Assembly (NCBI GenBank): GCA_044226785.1
Contig: JBGAGK010000016.1
Location: 1-64,000, forward strand
Origin: TMP-86 sp039807285
Lineage (GTDB): Bacteria; Pseudomonadota; Gammaproteobacteria; Steroidobacterales; Steroidobacteraceae
Length of the DNA stretch: 64,000 bases
Reading direction: 5' to 3'
Position 1 is the stretch's first letter. The number at the start of each line of letters is the position of its first letter. A program made the position numbers and the translations under genes. Below the pieces are notes generated by a model. It saw only the letters and a program-made list of their open reading frames with translations. It was not told the origin of the DNA and did no database searches. Positions 1-8,834 of the stretch are shown here, piece by piece.

Positions 1-46
1 CAGGTCTCGTTGAGCCGGCCCAGCCGTAGCAGGCAAGCCAGGATCA

Positions 47-191
47 TCAGCGCTTTGGAGCGTACCGGACGCCGGCAATGCCTTCGAAATCGGCGTCCTG
101 GGTCCACAGCACGGCACTGTTGCGAATGGATGTTGCCAGCCGGCCTGTCGGCGAAGTACTCCAGCCAGGCTGAGGAATCCACTACGTTCAT
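47..191 (-). pseudogene. vapC: VapC PIN-domain toxin remnant, internally deleted
   Basis: Read on the minus strand, an ATG at 191 overlaps the antitoxin stop as ATGA and opens a typical VapC start (MNVVDSSAWLEYFADRPAGN) with the first conserved PIN aspartate. After about 20 residues the similarity stops. From about 123 down to the stop at 47-49 a different frame encodes a typical VapC C-terminus (LWTQDADFEGIAGVRY). Intact VapC proteins are about 130 residues, so roughly 85-90 residues, including the central acidic residues of the PIN active site, are missing and the frame is shifted. The toxin cannot be active. The rest of the window edge (1-46) shows nothing recognisable. The VapC assignment rests on remembered family sequence; the frame break is read directly. 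Confidence 0.8.
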
Positions 192-394
192 TGACGGTCG
201 GGATCGCGCCGAACCGTCGTGTCGATGCCGCGAAGGAAGCCCCGTGTCGAGCGCATCTTGCGCACGGGGACCAGTTCTATGCGCCCCCGGTACTCGATGG
301 CATGCAGCTTCCCGCCTGCCTTGAGCTCGAGCGACTCCCGGATCTTTGCCGGGATGACGACCTGGAACTTGGGCGAGATCGTGACTGTGCTCAT
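188..394 (-). CDS. vapB: VapB-type AbrB/SpoVT-fold antitoxin
   Basis: This 68-residue protein has the swapped-hairpin AbrB DNA-binding fold: an N-terminal strand pattern (TVTISPKFQVVIPAKIRESL) followed by a glycine-containing turn and a short basic C-terminal tail. Such antitoxins bind their own promoter and neutralise the partner VapC. Its stop overlaps the start of the vapC remnant by four bases (ATGA), the usual translational coupling of this module. The toxin is broken, so this is an orphan antitoxin that may persist as a repressor or simply await decay. It is divergent from the rml operon, with about 60 bases between the two starts. Confidence 0.85.
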   Translation of the reverse strand: MSTVTISPKFQVVIPAKIRESLELKAGGKLHAIEYRGRIELVPVRKMRSTRGFLRGIDTTVRRDPDRQ

Positions 395-453
395 GCGTGT
401 ACCCGATCGATAGCATGTCTGTAAAACGCCCGGTCATGATAGCCTGCGCCCTC

Positions 454-1371
454 ATGGCTTCTCCAACTCCAGCGTCGCCGCGAGCTGCTGCACGCAAGGG
501 GATCATCCTCGCCGGTGGCGCTGGGACGCGGCTCCACCCCATCACTGTGTCGCTCAGCAAGCAGTTGCTGCCGGTGTACGACAAGCCCATGATCTACTAC
601 CCGCTGGCCACGCTGATGCTGGCGGGGATCCGCGAGTTCCTGATCATCTCCACGCCGCGCGACCGCCAGGCGTTCCAGGAACTGCTGGGCGACGGCTCGC
701 AGTGGGGGCTGCATTTTCATTACGAGGTGCAGCCCGAACCCCGGGGTATCGCGCAGGCGCTGCTGATTGGCGAAGAGTTCCTCGACGGTGCGCCCTCGGC
801 ACTGATCCTGGGAGACAACATTTTCTACGGTCAGAGTCTGTCGGCGCTGCTCCAGTCGGCCGCGGTGAGAACGCACGGGGCGACGGTCTTTGGCTATTAC
901 GTGCAGGATCCGGAGCGTTATGGAGTCGTGAAATTCGCGGCTGACGGGGGTGTGGAGGACATCGTCGAAAAGCCCCCGGAACCGCCGTCCAGCTATGCTG
1001 TGACGGGCGTGTACTTTTATGATGAACGTGCGCCGCTGTTTGCCCGCAGCATTCGCCCCTCGGAGCGCGGTGAGCTGGAGATCACGGACCTCAATCGTGT
1101 TTACATGCGCGACCGGTCCCTGCGTGTGGAGATTCTGGGACGCGGGACGGCGTGGCTGGATACCGGTACCCACGAATCGCTCCTGGATGCGGGTGTATTC
1201 GTCCGGATCATGGAGGAGCGGCAGGGTCTGAAAGTCGCATGCGTGGAGGAAGTGGCGTATCGAATGGGGTATATCGATGCCGATCAGCTGGTGAGACTGG
1301 CAGGGCCGTTGAAAAAAAGCGGTTATGGGGAGTACCTGATGCGGATTCTTGCCGAGAGTCGACGGCCATGA
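454..1371 (+). CDS. rfbA: Glucose-1-phosphate thymidylyltransferase
   Basis: RmlA/RfbA joins glucose 1-phosphate and dTTP to give dTDP-glucose, the first step towards dTDP-L-rhamnose and other dTDP-6-deoxysugars. The nucleotide-binding signature LAGGAGTRLHP lies near residues 19-29, followed by SKQLLPVYDKPM, LGDNIFYG near residue 118 and an EKP motif near residue 172. The length of 305 residues fits the family. The reading frame stays open upstream with ATGs at 397, 415 and 436; 454 is chosen because family members begin close to the GGAGTR motif, but no clear ribosome binding site decides it. The gene overlaps rfbC by four bases (ATGA). Confidence 0.95.
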   Translation: MASPTPASPRAAARKGIILAGGAGTRLHPITVSLSKQLLPVYDKPMIYYPLATLMLAGIREFLIISTPRDRQAFQELLGDGSQWGLHFHYEVQPEPRGIAQALLIGEEFLDGAPSALILGDNIFYGQSLSALLQSAAVRTHGATVFGYYVQDPERYGVVKFAADGGVEDIVEKPPEPPSSYAVTGVYFYDERAPLFARSIRPSERGELEITDLNRVYMRDRSLRVEILGRGTAWLDTGTHESLLDAGVFVRIMEERQGLKVACVEEVAYRMGYIDADQLVRLAGPLKKSGYGEYLMRILAESRRP

Positions 1372-1916
1372 AATTCACGACCACACCGATTCATGGCATG
1401 TGGCTCATAGAGCCGAAGGTGTTCGCAGATGCGCGCGGTTTTTTTCTCGAGACATGGGTGGAACCGCTGTTTGCTCAGCACGGCATGACTGCGCGTTTCG
1501 TGCAGGACAATCATAGCCGGTCGGTGCAGTGGACATTGCGGGGCCTGCATTTCCAGATCCAGAGAGCCCAGGGCAAGCTGGTACGAGTGGCCCATGGAAG
1601 CATCTATGATGCGGTGGTGGATCTGCGGCGCAGCTCTCCGACATTCGGCCGCGCCTGGGGTGTGGAACTGTCGGACCGTAACCATCAAATGCTGTGGGTT
1701 CCGGAGGGACTTGCCCACGGCATTCTCGTGACATCACCATCTGCGGATTTCGTCTACAAGTGCACTGACTTCTATAGCCCTGAGCATGAGCGAACGCTTG
1801 CCTGGGACGATCCTCATGCGGGTCTCCAGTGGCCTTTGCCCGCAGGTATCGCACCCGTGCTGTCAGCCAAAGACGCCCGGGGGAAATCATTCGACCTGGT
1901 TGAGAAGTATCCTTGA
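1368..1916 (+). CDS. rfbC: dTDP-4-dehydrorhamnose 3,5-epimerase
   Basis: RmlC epimerises C3 and C5 of dTDP-4-keto-6-deoxyglucose on the route to dTDP-L-rhamnose. The 182-residue cupin shows the family pattern RGLHFQ with the catalytic His near residue 61, then GKLVRVAHGSIYDAVVDLR and VPEGLAHG. The frame is open upstream of 1368, but that ATG overlaps the rfbA stop as ATGA and gives a family-standard N-terminus (MKFTTTPIHGMWLIEP). It overlaps the TTG start of rfbD, so the four rml genes are translationally coupled. Confidence 0.95.
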   Translation: MKFTTTPIHGMWLIEPKVFADARGFFLETWVEPLFAQHGMTARFVQDNHSRSVQWTLRGLHFQIQRAQGKLVRVAHGSIYDAVVDLRRSSPTFGRAWGVELSDRNHQMLWVPEGLAHGILVTSPSADFVYKCTDFYSPEHERTLAWDDPHAGLQWPLPAGIAPVLSAKDARGKSFDLVEKYP

Positions 1917-2776
1917 GCATACTGGTCCTGGGCGGCGCGGGGCAGTTGGGTCAGGCGCTCATCAAGTCCTGCCCCCCCGGAACCCGCACGGTCGGTCTGA
2001 CGCACGCCGATCTGGATGTCGGGGATGCTGCAGCGGTGGATCACATGATCGGACGGTACCGTCCTGACTGGGCGATCAATTGCGCGGCGTATACGGCAGT
2101 CGATCAGGCGGAGCTGGTGCCGGATCTCGCCCGCAGGACCAATGCCCTGGGTCCGGAAAATCTTGTATCTGCGCTGAATGGGCATGGCGGCCGATTGCTG
2201 CATCTTTCCACTGATTTCGTATTCGATGGGGCGAGCCGGGTACCCTATCGACCCGAAAGCGCGCCCCACCCATTGAGCGTCTATGGTCGGACCAAGCTTG
2301 AGGGCGAGCTGAGTGTCCTGTCCCATCCGGGCTCCATCGTCCTGCGAACGTCCTGGCTCCATGCAGCAAAGGGGCAGAACTTCCCCCTTACCATGCTGCG
2401 ACTGATGCGCGAGCGCGATGAAGTCAGGGTGGTCAATGACCAGTTCGGGTCGCCGACATGGGCATCGGGACTGGCTTCAGTCATCTGGCGACTGATTGGC
2501 CTTGACGCGCCGGGCGGCATCCATCATTGGTCCGACCGCGGCATCGTGAGTTGGTACGATTACGCAGTGGCGATCAAGGAGGAGGCATTGAAATGCGGGA
2601 TCCTGCAGCGGAACATCTGGGTGCGGCCGATATCCACGGGCGAATACCCGGCGCGAGCGCGGCGGCCCGCTTTCAGTGCGCTGGATTGCAGTGCAACCAG
2701 CCGCGTCGCGTCGCTTGCGCAGACGCACTGGCGCGACAATCTGGTAGCCATGCTGCATGAGCTACACTCCGCGTAA
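1913..2776 (+). CDS. rfbD: dTDP-4-dehydrorhamnose reductase
   Basis: RmlD reduces dTDP-4-keto-L-rhamnose with NAD(P)H, completing dTDP-L-rhamnose. It is a short-chain-dehydrogenase-fold protein of 287 residues with the nucleotide loop GGAGQLGQAL at the N-terminus, the AYTAVDQAE segment, and the catalytic Tyr-x3-Lys (YGRTK) near residues 124-128. The start is a TTG overlapping the rfbC stop (TTGA); the first residues SILVLGG align with the family, so there is little doubt about it. The end overlaps rfbB by 20 bases. Confidence 0.95.
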   Translation: MSILVLGGAGQLGQALIKSCPPGTRTVGLTHADLDVGDAAAVDHMIGRYRPDWAINCAAYTAVDQAELVPDLARRTNALGPENLVSALNGHGGRLLHLSTDFVFDGASRVPYRPESAPHPLSVYGRTKLEGELSVLSHPGSIVLRTSWLHAAKGQNFPLTMLRLMRERDEVRVVNDQFGSPTWASGLASVIWRLIGLDAPGGIHHWSDRGIVSWYDYAVAIKEEALKCGILQRNIWVRPISTGEYPARARRPAFSALDCSATSRVASLAQTHWRDNLVAMLHELHSA

Positions 2777-3887
2777 CCTCCTGGTCACCGGTGGCGCCGG
2801 TTTCATCGGCGCCAACTTTGTCCGCCACTGGCTGGGGAGGGCTGAATCCGGCCGGGTCGTAGTCCTGGATGCGCTGACATACGCAGGAAACCGGGAAAAT
2901 CTGGCGGGGCTGTCGGGCGACAGGCGCTACCGGTTCGTGCAGGGCGACATCTGTGACAACGCGATGGTCAGCGCCCTGATGGACCAGGATGACATCGACA
3001 CCATCGTGCATTTCGCGGCTGAATCGCACGTGGACCGGTCGATTCTCGGGCCTGATGATTTCATTCGAACCAATGTCGTGGGAACCCATGCATTGCTCAA
3101 AGCAGCCAAGGCACGATGGCTCGATCGTGGCGCCGTTCGGGCGCACCGATTCCATCATGTATCCACGGATGAGGTTTACGGGTCTCTTGGGCCACGGGAT
3201 CCTGCATTCAGTGAGCGCACAGCGTACGCTCCCAACTCCCCGTACTCGGCAAGCAAGGCGGCTTCGGATCACCTTGTGCGTGCCTATCATGAAACTTTCG
3301 GCCTCGACACCACGGTGACCAATTGCTCGAACAACTACGGCCCGTACCAGTTTCCTGAAAAGCTCATTCCGCTCGTGATTGTCAACGTGCTGCTGGCCAG
3401 GCCCTTGCCGGTTTACGGTGACGGGTTGCAGGTACGTGACTGGCTGCATGTGTCGGACCATTGCCAGGGTATCGAGCTGGCATTGACACGGGGTGTGGCA
3501 GGCAGTGTCTACAATCTTGGGGGGGGCGCCGAGACCACCAACCTCAGGCTGGTAAATCTGATATGTCATTACATGGATGAAACCCTTTCCCGGTCGAATC
3601 GGTTGCGGGACGAATTTCCTGCCTCACCGGCCTGCCGCGGTGCGCATGGCGCATCTCTCATCGAGCACGTCCGGGACCGGCCAGGCCATGACCGCCGCTA
3701 TGCCATCGATTTTTCCAGGGCCCGAAAGGAACTCGGGTACACGCCATCCCGGGATCTTGCGTCGGGTCTGCGTGAGACTATCGACTGGTATCTGGCCAAC
3801 ACAGGCTGGTGGCAGCGGTTACTGGGCCGGGATTTCTCGACATGGTTGAATGCCAACTACCTTGATCGGACTGCCGCGTTTGAATAA
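2757..3887 (+). CDS. rfbB: dTDP-glucose 4,6-dehydratase
   Basis: RmlB converts dTDP-glucose to dTDP-4-keto-6-deoxyglucose, the branch point for rhamnose and for the amino sugar expected from the aminotransferase at 7015. The 376-residue protein has VTGGAGFIGANFVRHW near residue 10, the STDEVYG motif, and YSASKAASDHLVRAY carrying the catalytic Tyr-Lys near residue 163, followed by NNYGPYQFPEKLIP. It starts inside the end of rfbD. The rml order here is A-C-D-B, and 70 non-coding bases follow. Confidence 0.95.
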   Translation: MSYTPRNLLVTGGAGFIGANFVRHWLGRAESGRVVVLDALTYAGNRENLAGLSGDRRYRFVQGDICDNAMVSALMDQDDIDTIVHFAAESHVDRSILGPDDFIRTNVVGTHALLKAAKARWLDRGAVRAHRFHHVSTDEVYGSLGPRDPAFSERTAYAPNSPYSASKAASDHLVRAYHETFGLDTTVTNCSNNYGPYQFPEKLIPLVIVNVLLARPLPVYGDGLQVRDWLHVSDHCQGIELALTRGVAGSVYNLGGGAETTNLRLVNLICHYMDETLSRSNRLRDEFPASPACRGAHGASLIEHVRDRPGHDRRYAIDFSRARKELGYTPSRDLASGLRETIDWYLANTGWWQRLLGRDFSTWLNANYLDRTAAFE

Positions 3888-3909
3888 CCGTGTGCTGCAC
3901 AGCTATCAT
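3880..3909 (+). promoter_or_regulatory. Possible sigma-70 promoter for the SLBB export gene
   Basis: TTGAAT at 3880-3885 and TATCAT at 3904-3909 are separated by 18 bases and match the sigma-70 hexamers at 4 and 5 of 6 positions. They lie 48 bases before the ATG at 3958, straddling the end of rfbB. This is pattern matching by eye only. Confidence 0.35.
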
Positions 3910-3957
3910 GAGCCCTCGCGGTATTCCACGGCTTCCACACGACCTGATTCCTGTTCC

Positions 3958-6930
3958 ATGACCCGGTTCAATATTCGCCTTGCCGGCTGGGCTCTCATTG
4001 CATGTTCCGTGCTGGTCGGGATCATCGCAGCTCCGCTCGCCCGATCGCAGAATCCAGTTCCCACCGATCAGCAGCTCGAGATCTTCAAGAACCTGCCGAA
4101 GGATCAGCAGGACGCGATTCTGCAGGGCATGGGCCGGCCCGGATCATCCTCGACTGCCGCGAAGTCAGGCCGTACCTCCAGTCCTCAGACCGTCCAGCCG
4201 GCCGGAAACCAGGGGCCTGATGCGAGCAACAGGATTCCCAAGGACGTGACCAGTGATGGGCGGACCCTGCGCAATCGGGATGAAGACCCCGAACTGCGAC
4301 CGGGCGATTCAGTGCTGGTTGAGATCGACTTGAAGATCGATGCCAATCCGAGGCTGCAACGCGGTGCGGGCCCAGGCGGACCGAACCAGTTGGGCCAGGC
4401 GGCAGCGGGCCAGGGTCAAGCCGGCGTGCCTGCAGCTGCGAACGGGGCGACGCCGGATACGGGAAGCATGGCGAACTTGATAGGTGGGCAACGCGTTCCA
4501 CCTGCAAGAAAGCTGACCGATGACGAGGAGAAGAAGCTTCGCGACACCCGCGAGAAAATTGTCAAGGGCAATCCCTATCGGTTGAACCGCTTTGGCATCA
4601 TCGAAATTCCGGGGCTGCAGGCCATGCCGATGGCAGGCCTGACCTCCGATGAGGCTACCAACATGCTGGCGGCCGACCCCGGCCTGGCCGATTTTGATGT
4701 CAAGATCACCTTGCTCCGACTCCAGCATTTCGATGACGAGTCGCTCAAACCTTTCGGCTACGACCTGTTCGCTGGAGCACCCTCGACATTTGCGCCGGTC
4801 ACGGACATTCCGGTTCCGGGGAATTACATCGTGGGTGCCGACGATTCGCTGGAAATCCAGCTCTACGGCAACACCACGGCCACCTATACCCTTACAGTCA
4901 GTCGGGACGGCACCATCAGTCTGCCAAAACTGGGACCGGTACTGGTTGGCGGCATGTCTTTCGATGATGCGAGGGCCAGGATCGAGTCTCTGGTCCGGCG
5001 GCAGATGATCGGAACCCGGGCCAGTGTAATGATGGGTGATCTTCGCACCATTCGGGTGTTCGTGCTGGGTGAAGCGGAGCGCCCGGGTTCCTATACGGTC
5101 AGCGGTCTGTCGACCATGACCAATGCGCTGTTCGTCAGTGGTGGAGTCAAGCCCATCGGCTCCCTGCGCCATATCCAGCTCAAGCGTGCTGGCCGGCTGG
5201 TCTCCGAGCTGGACCTGTATCAACTGCTGCTCCAGGGAGATACCAGTGCCGATCGCAAGCTGCTTCCGGGGGATGTGATCTTCATCCCCCCGATCGGGGA
5301 GACCGTGGCGGTCAATGGCGAGGTGCGCCGCCCGGCTGTCTATGAACTGAAGGATGAAAAATCAGTCGACGATGTGCTGCGCGTGGCAGGTGGAATGACG
5401 CCGGAAGCCGACCCTTCGCTGATCAGCATTGAACGCATCACCAAGTCGGGTCATCGGATCACCCGCAGCTTCAATCTTTCGACGGCCAGCGCCCTCGAGA
5501 GGGAAATGGCCAATGGTGACCGGGTTCACGTGCAGCGAATCCGGCCTACGCTGGAACGTTCGGTTCAACTGCAGGGTTTCGTGTTCCGCCGCGGTACGTT
5601 CGAGTATCGGGATGGAATGCGTCTCAGTGACGTGCTGGGAAGCTTTGATGAGCTCAGGCCGAACGCGGATCGCCACTACATCATGATCACCCGGCAGGTT
5701 CCGCCGGAGCAGAAGCTGCAGGTGGTCTCCGCTGATCTCGAGGAGGCGTTGAAGCACCGGGGTTCGGACGCAGACACACCGCTCCAGGCTCGTGACGTGA
5801 TCACCGTCTTCGATCTGACCAATGACCGCCAGCGCGTGGTCGAGCCATTGCTGAAGAGTCTCGAGGTCCAGGGTACGGCAGGTGATCCTCCGCAGATCGT
5901 TTCGGTGGGGGGGAGCGTCAAGGCGCCTGGCCGGTATCCGCTCGAACCCAACATGCGTGTCAGCGATCTGATCCGCGCTGGTGGAAGCCTGGAGGACGAC
6001 GCTTACGGCGGTGAGGCGGAACTGACCCGTTACGAAGTATCGAAAGGCCAGATGCGCCAGACCGAATTGCTGAAAATCGACCTGGCAGCGGTTCGTCACG
6101 GTGATGCAACTGCGAATTTCGCGCTCAGACCCTACGACAACCTGATCATCAAGGAGACGCCAGCCTGGGAGGAGCAGGCGACCGTCGAGGTGAGCGGCGA
6201 GGTGCGTTTCCCCGGCCGATACCCGATCCTGCGTGGAGAGACTCTGCATTCCGTGTTGCAACGGGCCGGCGGTCTGACGGATCTGAGTTTTCCTGAAGGA
6301 GCGGTCTTCACACGCGAGACCCTCAAGGAGCGCGAGAAGGCCCAGATCGAGCTGCTCAGCAACCGCTTCCAGAGCGACCTGACATCCCTTTCCCTGCAGG
6401 CGCTTGCCAACACCAATTCCAACAGCGCGACTGCCAGTCAGGCGTTGCTGGTCGGTCAGCAATTGATCGGAGAGTTGCGTGATACCAAGCCTGTTGGACG
6501 CCTTGTGATCGACATAAGGCAGGTGCTTTCGGGACCGGTTGGTGGACAGAGCGACGTGCTGGTCAAGGACGGCGACAAGCTGATGGTGCCAAAGGAGACA
6601 CAGGAGATAACCGTGATCGGTGAGGTACAAAGTCCAACCTCACATGTCATGGTGCCGGGCCTGACGCGGGACGACTACATTGCAAAGAGCGGTGGGGTGA
6701 CACAGAAGGCCGATGTCAAGCGCATCTACGTCGTCAAGGCCAATGGGAGCGTGATGTCCAACGAGCGACGTGGCTGGTTCAGGCGTGGTACCCGGGTAGC
6801 GATGGAACCAGGTGACACCATTGTCGTACCCCTGGATGCCGAGCGCATCCGGCCACTGCCTCTGTGGACTGCGGTCACTACCATCATCTACAACCTCGCG
6901 GTCGCCGTGGCGGCGATCTCCCGTTTCTGA
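3958..6930 (+). CDS. Large SLBB-domain polysaccharide export protein (OtnA/WbfF-like)
   Basis: This 990-residue exported protein has a hydrophobic N-terminal signal (about residues 8-30, ending near LARSQ). A low-complexity Gly/Pro/Gln linker follows, then a Poly_export-type domain near residues 285-350 (GNYIVGADDSLEIQLYGN). Six SLBB-like repeats begin near residues 367, 450, 535, 647, 742 and 883, each with a G-x-V-x-x-P-G-x-Y-like core. A single hydrophobic segment lies at the extreme C-terminus. This is the architecture of the large OtnA/WbfF proteins of Vibrio O-antigen/capsule loci, thought to help export or anchor polysaccharide. The frame extends upstream to 3850, but that part overlaps rfbB; the ATG at 3958 directly precedes the signal sequence. 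No Wza-type lipoprotein or tyrosine kinase is encoded nearby. Confidence 0.85.
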   Translation: MTRFNIRLAGWALIACSVLVGIIAAPLARSQNPVPTDQQLEIFKNLPKDQQDAILQGMGRPGSSSTAAKSGRTSSPQTVQPAGNQGPDASNRIPKDVTSDGRTLRNRDEDPELRPGDSVLVEIDLKIDANPRLQRGAGPGGPNQLGQAAAGQGQAGVPAAANGATPDTGSMANLIGGQRVPPARKLTDDEEKKLRDTREKIVKGNPYRLNRFGIIEIPGLQAMPMAGLTSDEATNMLAADPGLADFDVKITLLRLQHFDDESLKPFGYDLFAGAPSTFAPVTDIPVPGNYIVGADDSLEIQLYGNTTATYTLTVSRDGTISLPKLGPVLVGGMSFDDARARIESLVRRQMIGTRASVMMGDLRTIRVFVLGEAERPGSYTVSGLSTMTNALFVSGGVKPIGSLRHIQLKRAGRLVSELDLYQLLLQGDTSADRKLLPGDVIFIPPIGETVAVNGEVRRPAVYELKDEKSVDDVLRVAGGMTPEADPSLISIERITKSGHRITRSFNLSTASALEREMANGDRVHVQRIRPTLERSVQLQGFVFRRGTFEYRDGMRLSDVLGSFDELRPNADRHYIMITRQVPPEQKLQVVSADLEEALKHRGSDADTPLQARDVITVFDLTNDRQRVVEPLLKSLEVQGTAGDPPQIVSVGGSVKAPGRYPLEPNMRVSDLIRAGGSLEDDAYGGEAELTRYEVSKGQMRQTELLKIDLAAVRHGDATANFALRPYDNLIIKETPAWEEQATVEVSGEVRFPGRYPILRGETLHSVLQRAGGLTDLSFPEGAVFTRETLKEREKAQIELLSNRFQSDLTSLSLQALANTNSNSATASQALLVGQQLIGELRDTKPVGRLVIDIRQVLSGPVGGQSDVLVKDGDKLMVPKETQEITVIGEVQSPTSHVMVPGLTRDDYIAKSGGVTQKADVKRIYVVKANGSVMSNERRGWFRRGTRVAMEPGDTIVVPLDAERIRPLPLWTAVTTIIYNLAVAVAAISRF

Positions 6931-7014
6931 GCTCTCCAGAGACTCGGAGGCGCTCGGCATGAGAGGATTCATGAAATCAGGCGACGCCCTGAGTCAGCCA
7001 GCGTTCATCGCGGA

Positions 7015-8136
7015 ATGCGTCTTGTGAGTAAAGAGATCATCTACGTCACCCGGCCTCAGCTGCCGCCGCTTGCGGAATACGTGGCCGAGCTCGAGCGCAT
7101 CTGGGCGAGCCGCACGCTGACGAATTGCGGTCCCTGTCATGAGCGCCTGGAAGCCGCCTTGAGCGAGATGCTTGGCGTGCCTTACATCTCTCTGTTCACC
7201 AACGGAACGGTGGCCCTCATGGTGGCGATCGAGGCGCTGGGTCTTCAAGGAGAAATCATCACGACGCCGTTTTCGTTCGTGGCGACGTCGCACTGCATTC
7301 GCAAGAGCGGGTGCACCCCGGTATTTGCCGACATCGATCCGCGAACCTTGAATCTTGACCCCGTCAGGGTCGCGGCAGCCATCACGGCAAAAACTTCGGC
7401 GATTCTTCCGGTGCATTGCTATGGCGGTGTTTGTGACGTGGAGGGCATATCGGCCATCGCGCACGAAAGGGGATTGAAGGTGGTGTACGACGCGGCGCAT
7501 GCGTTCGGGGTACGCCATCGAGGATCGAGCGTGCTGAATCACGGTGATCTGTCGATGTTGAGCTTTCATGCGACCAAGGTATTCCACACCTTCGAGGGTG
7601 GTGCGATCGTGAGCCATGATGCCGGGATGAAGCGGCGAATAGACCGCCTGCGCAATTTTGGCTTCGTCGATGAGGTGACTGTGGTCGAGACCGGCAGCAA
7701 TGGCAAGATGAGTGAGTTGAACGCGGCTGTCGGGCTCCTGCAGATCCGGTATTTCGACGAAGCGGTTGCGCGGCGAGGGGGCATCGATGAAATGTATCGC
7801 ACGAGGCTGGCGCCTATCGAGGGCATCCGCTGTCTGGACAGGGACAGGCTGCAGACGCACAACCATTCCTATTTTCCGATCCTTGTCCAGGATTCGTACG
7901 GAATATCACGTGAACAGCTCTATCAACGATTTCGCGCCGACAATATATATGCGCGAAGGTACTTTTTCCCCCTGATCAGCGAACTGCCCATGTACCGGGA
8001 GCTTCCATCTGCAGCGGCAGAAAATCTGCCGGTGGCAAGAGATGCCGCAGACCGGATCCTGTGTCTGCCTATATTCCCGGACATGAGCCATGAGCAGTTC
8101 GAATCCGTGATGCGGGTGATGGAGGCGGAAGTCTGA
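7015..8136 (+). CDS. VioA-like dTDP-4-amino-4,6-dideoxyglucose aminotransferase (DegT family)
   Basis: A PLP-dependent sugar aminotransferase of the DegT/DnrJ/EryC1/StrS family. The run YVTRPQLPPL near the start, the SLFTNGTVAL segment, TTPFSFVATSH, PVHCYGGVCDVE and FHATKVFHTFEGG (PLP lysine near residue 188) closely resemble VioA. That enzyme converts dTDP-4-keto-6-deoxyglucose to dTDP-4-amino-4,6-dideoxyglucose (Qui4N, viosamine). Its substrate would come from rfbA and rfbB upstream. Possible starts are ATG 7015, TTG 7021 and GTG 7024; the last gives MSKEIIYVTRP, like homologues. The stop overlaps the next ATG by one base. VioA-type specificity is inferred from remembered sequence. Confidence 0.85.
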   Translation: MRLVSKEIIYVTRPQLPPLAEYVAELERIWASRTLTNCGPCHERLEAALSEMLGVPYISLFTNGTVALMVAIEALGLQGEIITTPFSFVATSHCIRKSGCTPVFADIDPRTLNLDPVRVAAAITAKTSAILPVHCYGGVCDVEGISAIAHERGLKVVYDAAHAFGVRHRGSSVLNHGDLSMLSFHATKVFHTFEGGAIVSHDAGMKRRIDRLRNFGFVDEVTVVETGSNGKMSELNAAVGLLQIRYFDEAVARRGGIDEMYRTRLAPIEGIRCLDRDRLQTHNHSYFPILVQDSYGISREQLYQRFRADNIYARRYFFPLISELPMYRELPSAAAENLPVARDAADRILCLPIFPDMSHEQFESVMRVMEAEV

Positions 8137-8834
8137 TGAGGTTGGCCATCATGCAGCCGTACCTCTTGCCCTACCTGGGATATTTTCAGCTGATCGAATC
8201 GGTCGATCTGTTCGTCGTGTATGACAACATCGAATATACCAAGAAGGGTTGGATCAACCGGAACCGGTTGATGCGCAATGGCGCCGCCGCGACGTTTACC
8301 CTGCCACTCAAGGCCGGGTCGGATTTTCTGGACATTCGCGAACGGGAGCTTGCAGGGGATTTCAATCCGCGCAAGTTTCTCAACCAGTTCCGCGGGGCGT
8401 ACGCGAAGGCGCCATGCTTTGTGCAGACCATGGAAATTCTTGAGAGGATCGTCCACTGCGGCATGCGCAATCTGTTCGATTTCCTGTACCACTCGCTCAG
8501 CGTGCTTTGTCCCCATATGGGTATCAACAGGCGCCTTGCAGTCTCGTCAAGCCTGGATATAGACCATCGTCTGAAAAGGCAGGAAAGGGTGCTGGCCATC
8601 TGCCGCAGCCTCGGCGCTTCAACCTATGTCAATGCGATCGGGGGCGTGGAGTTGTATTCCCGCGAGGCCTTTGCTTCGCAGGGGATCGATCTCAAGTTCA
8701 TTCACTCTCTGCCGTTTGAATACCCCCAGTTCGGAGAGACGTTTGTCCCGTCGCTCTCGATCGTCGATGTCTTGATGTTCAATCCGCTCGAGCTTGTGCG
8801 CGAGCGGATCGCCTGCGGCTACGAGTTGATCTGA
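8136..8834 (+). CDS. WbqC family protein
   Basis: A 232-residue WbqC-family protein, recognised by the N-terminal block MRLAIMQPYLLPYLGYFQLI and the VVYDNIEYTKKGWINRNR segment. WbqC proteins recur in O-antigen and amino-sugar loci beside DegT aminotransferases, but I know of no firmly established reaction for this family. The start overlaps the aminotransferase stop and its own stop overlaps the next ATG, both as TGATG. The gene is strikingly less GC-rich than the right half of the window: bases 8161-8280 contain 58 G or C of 120 by hand count. Recent acquisition is likely. Confidence 0.85.
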   Translation: MRLAIMQPYLLPYLGYFQLIESVDLFVVYDNIEYTKKGWINRNRLMRNGAAATFTLPLKAGSDFLDIRERELAGDFNPRKFLNQFRGAYAKAPCFVQTMEILERIVHCGMRNLFDFLYHSLSVLCPHMGINRRLAVSSSLDIDHRLKRQERVLAICRSLGASTYVNAIGGVELYSREAFASQGIDLKFIHSLPFEYPQFGETFVPSLSIVDVLMFNPLELVRERIACGYELI

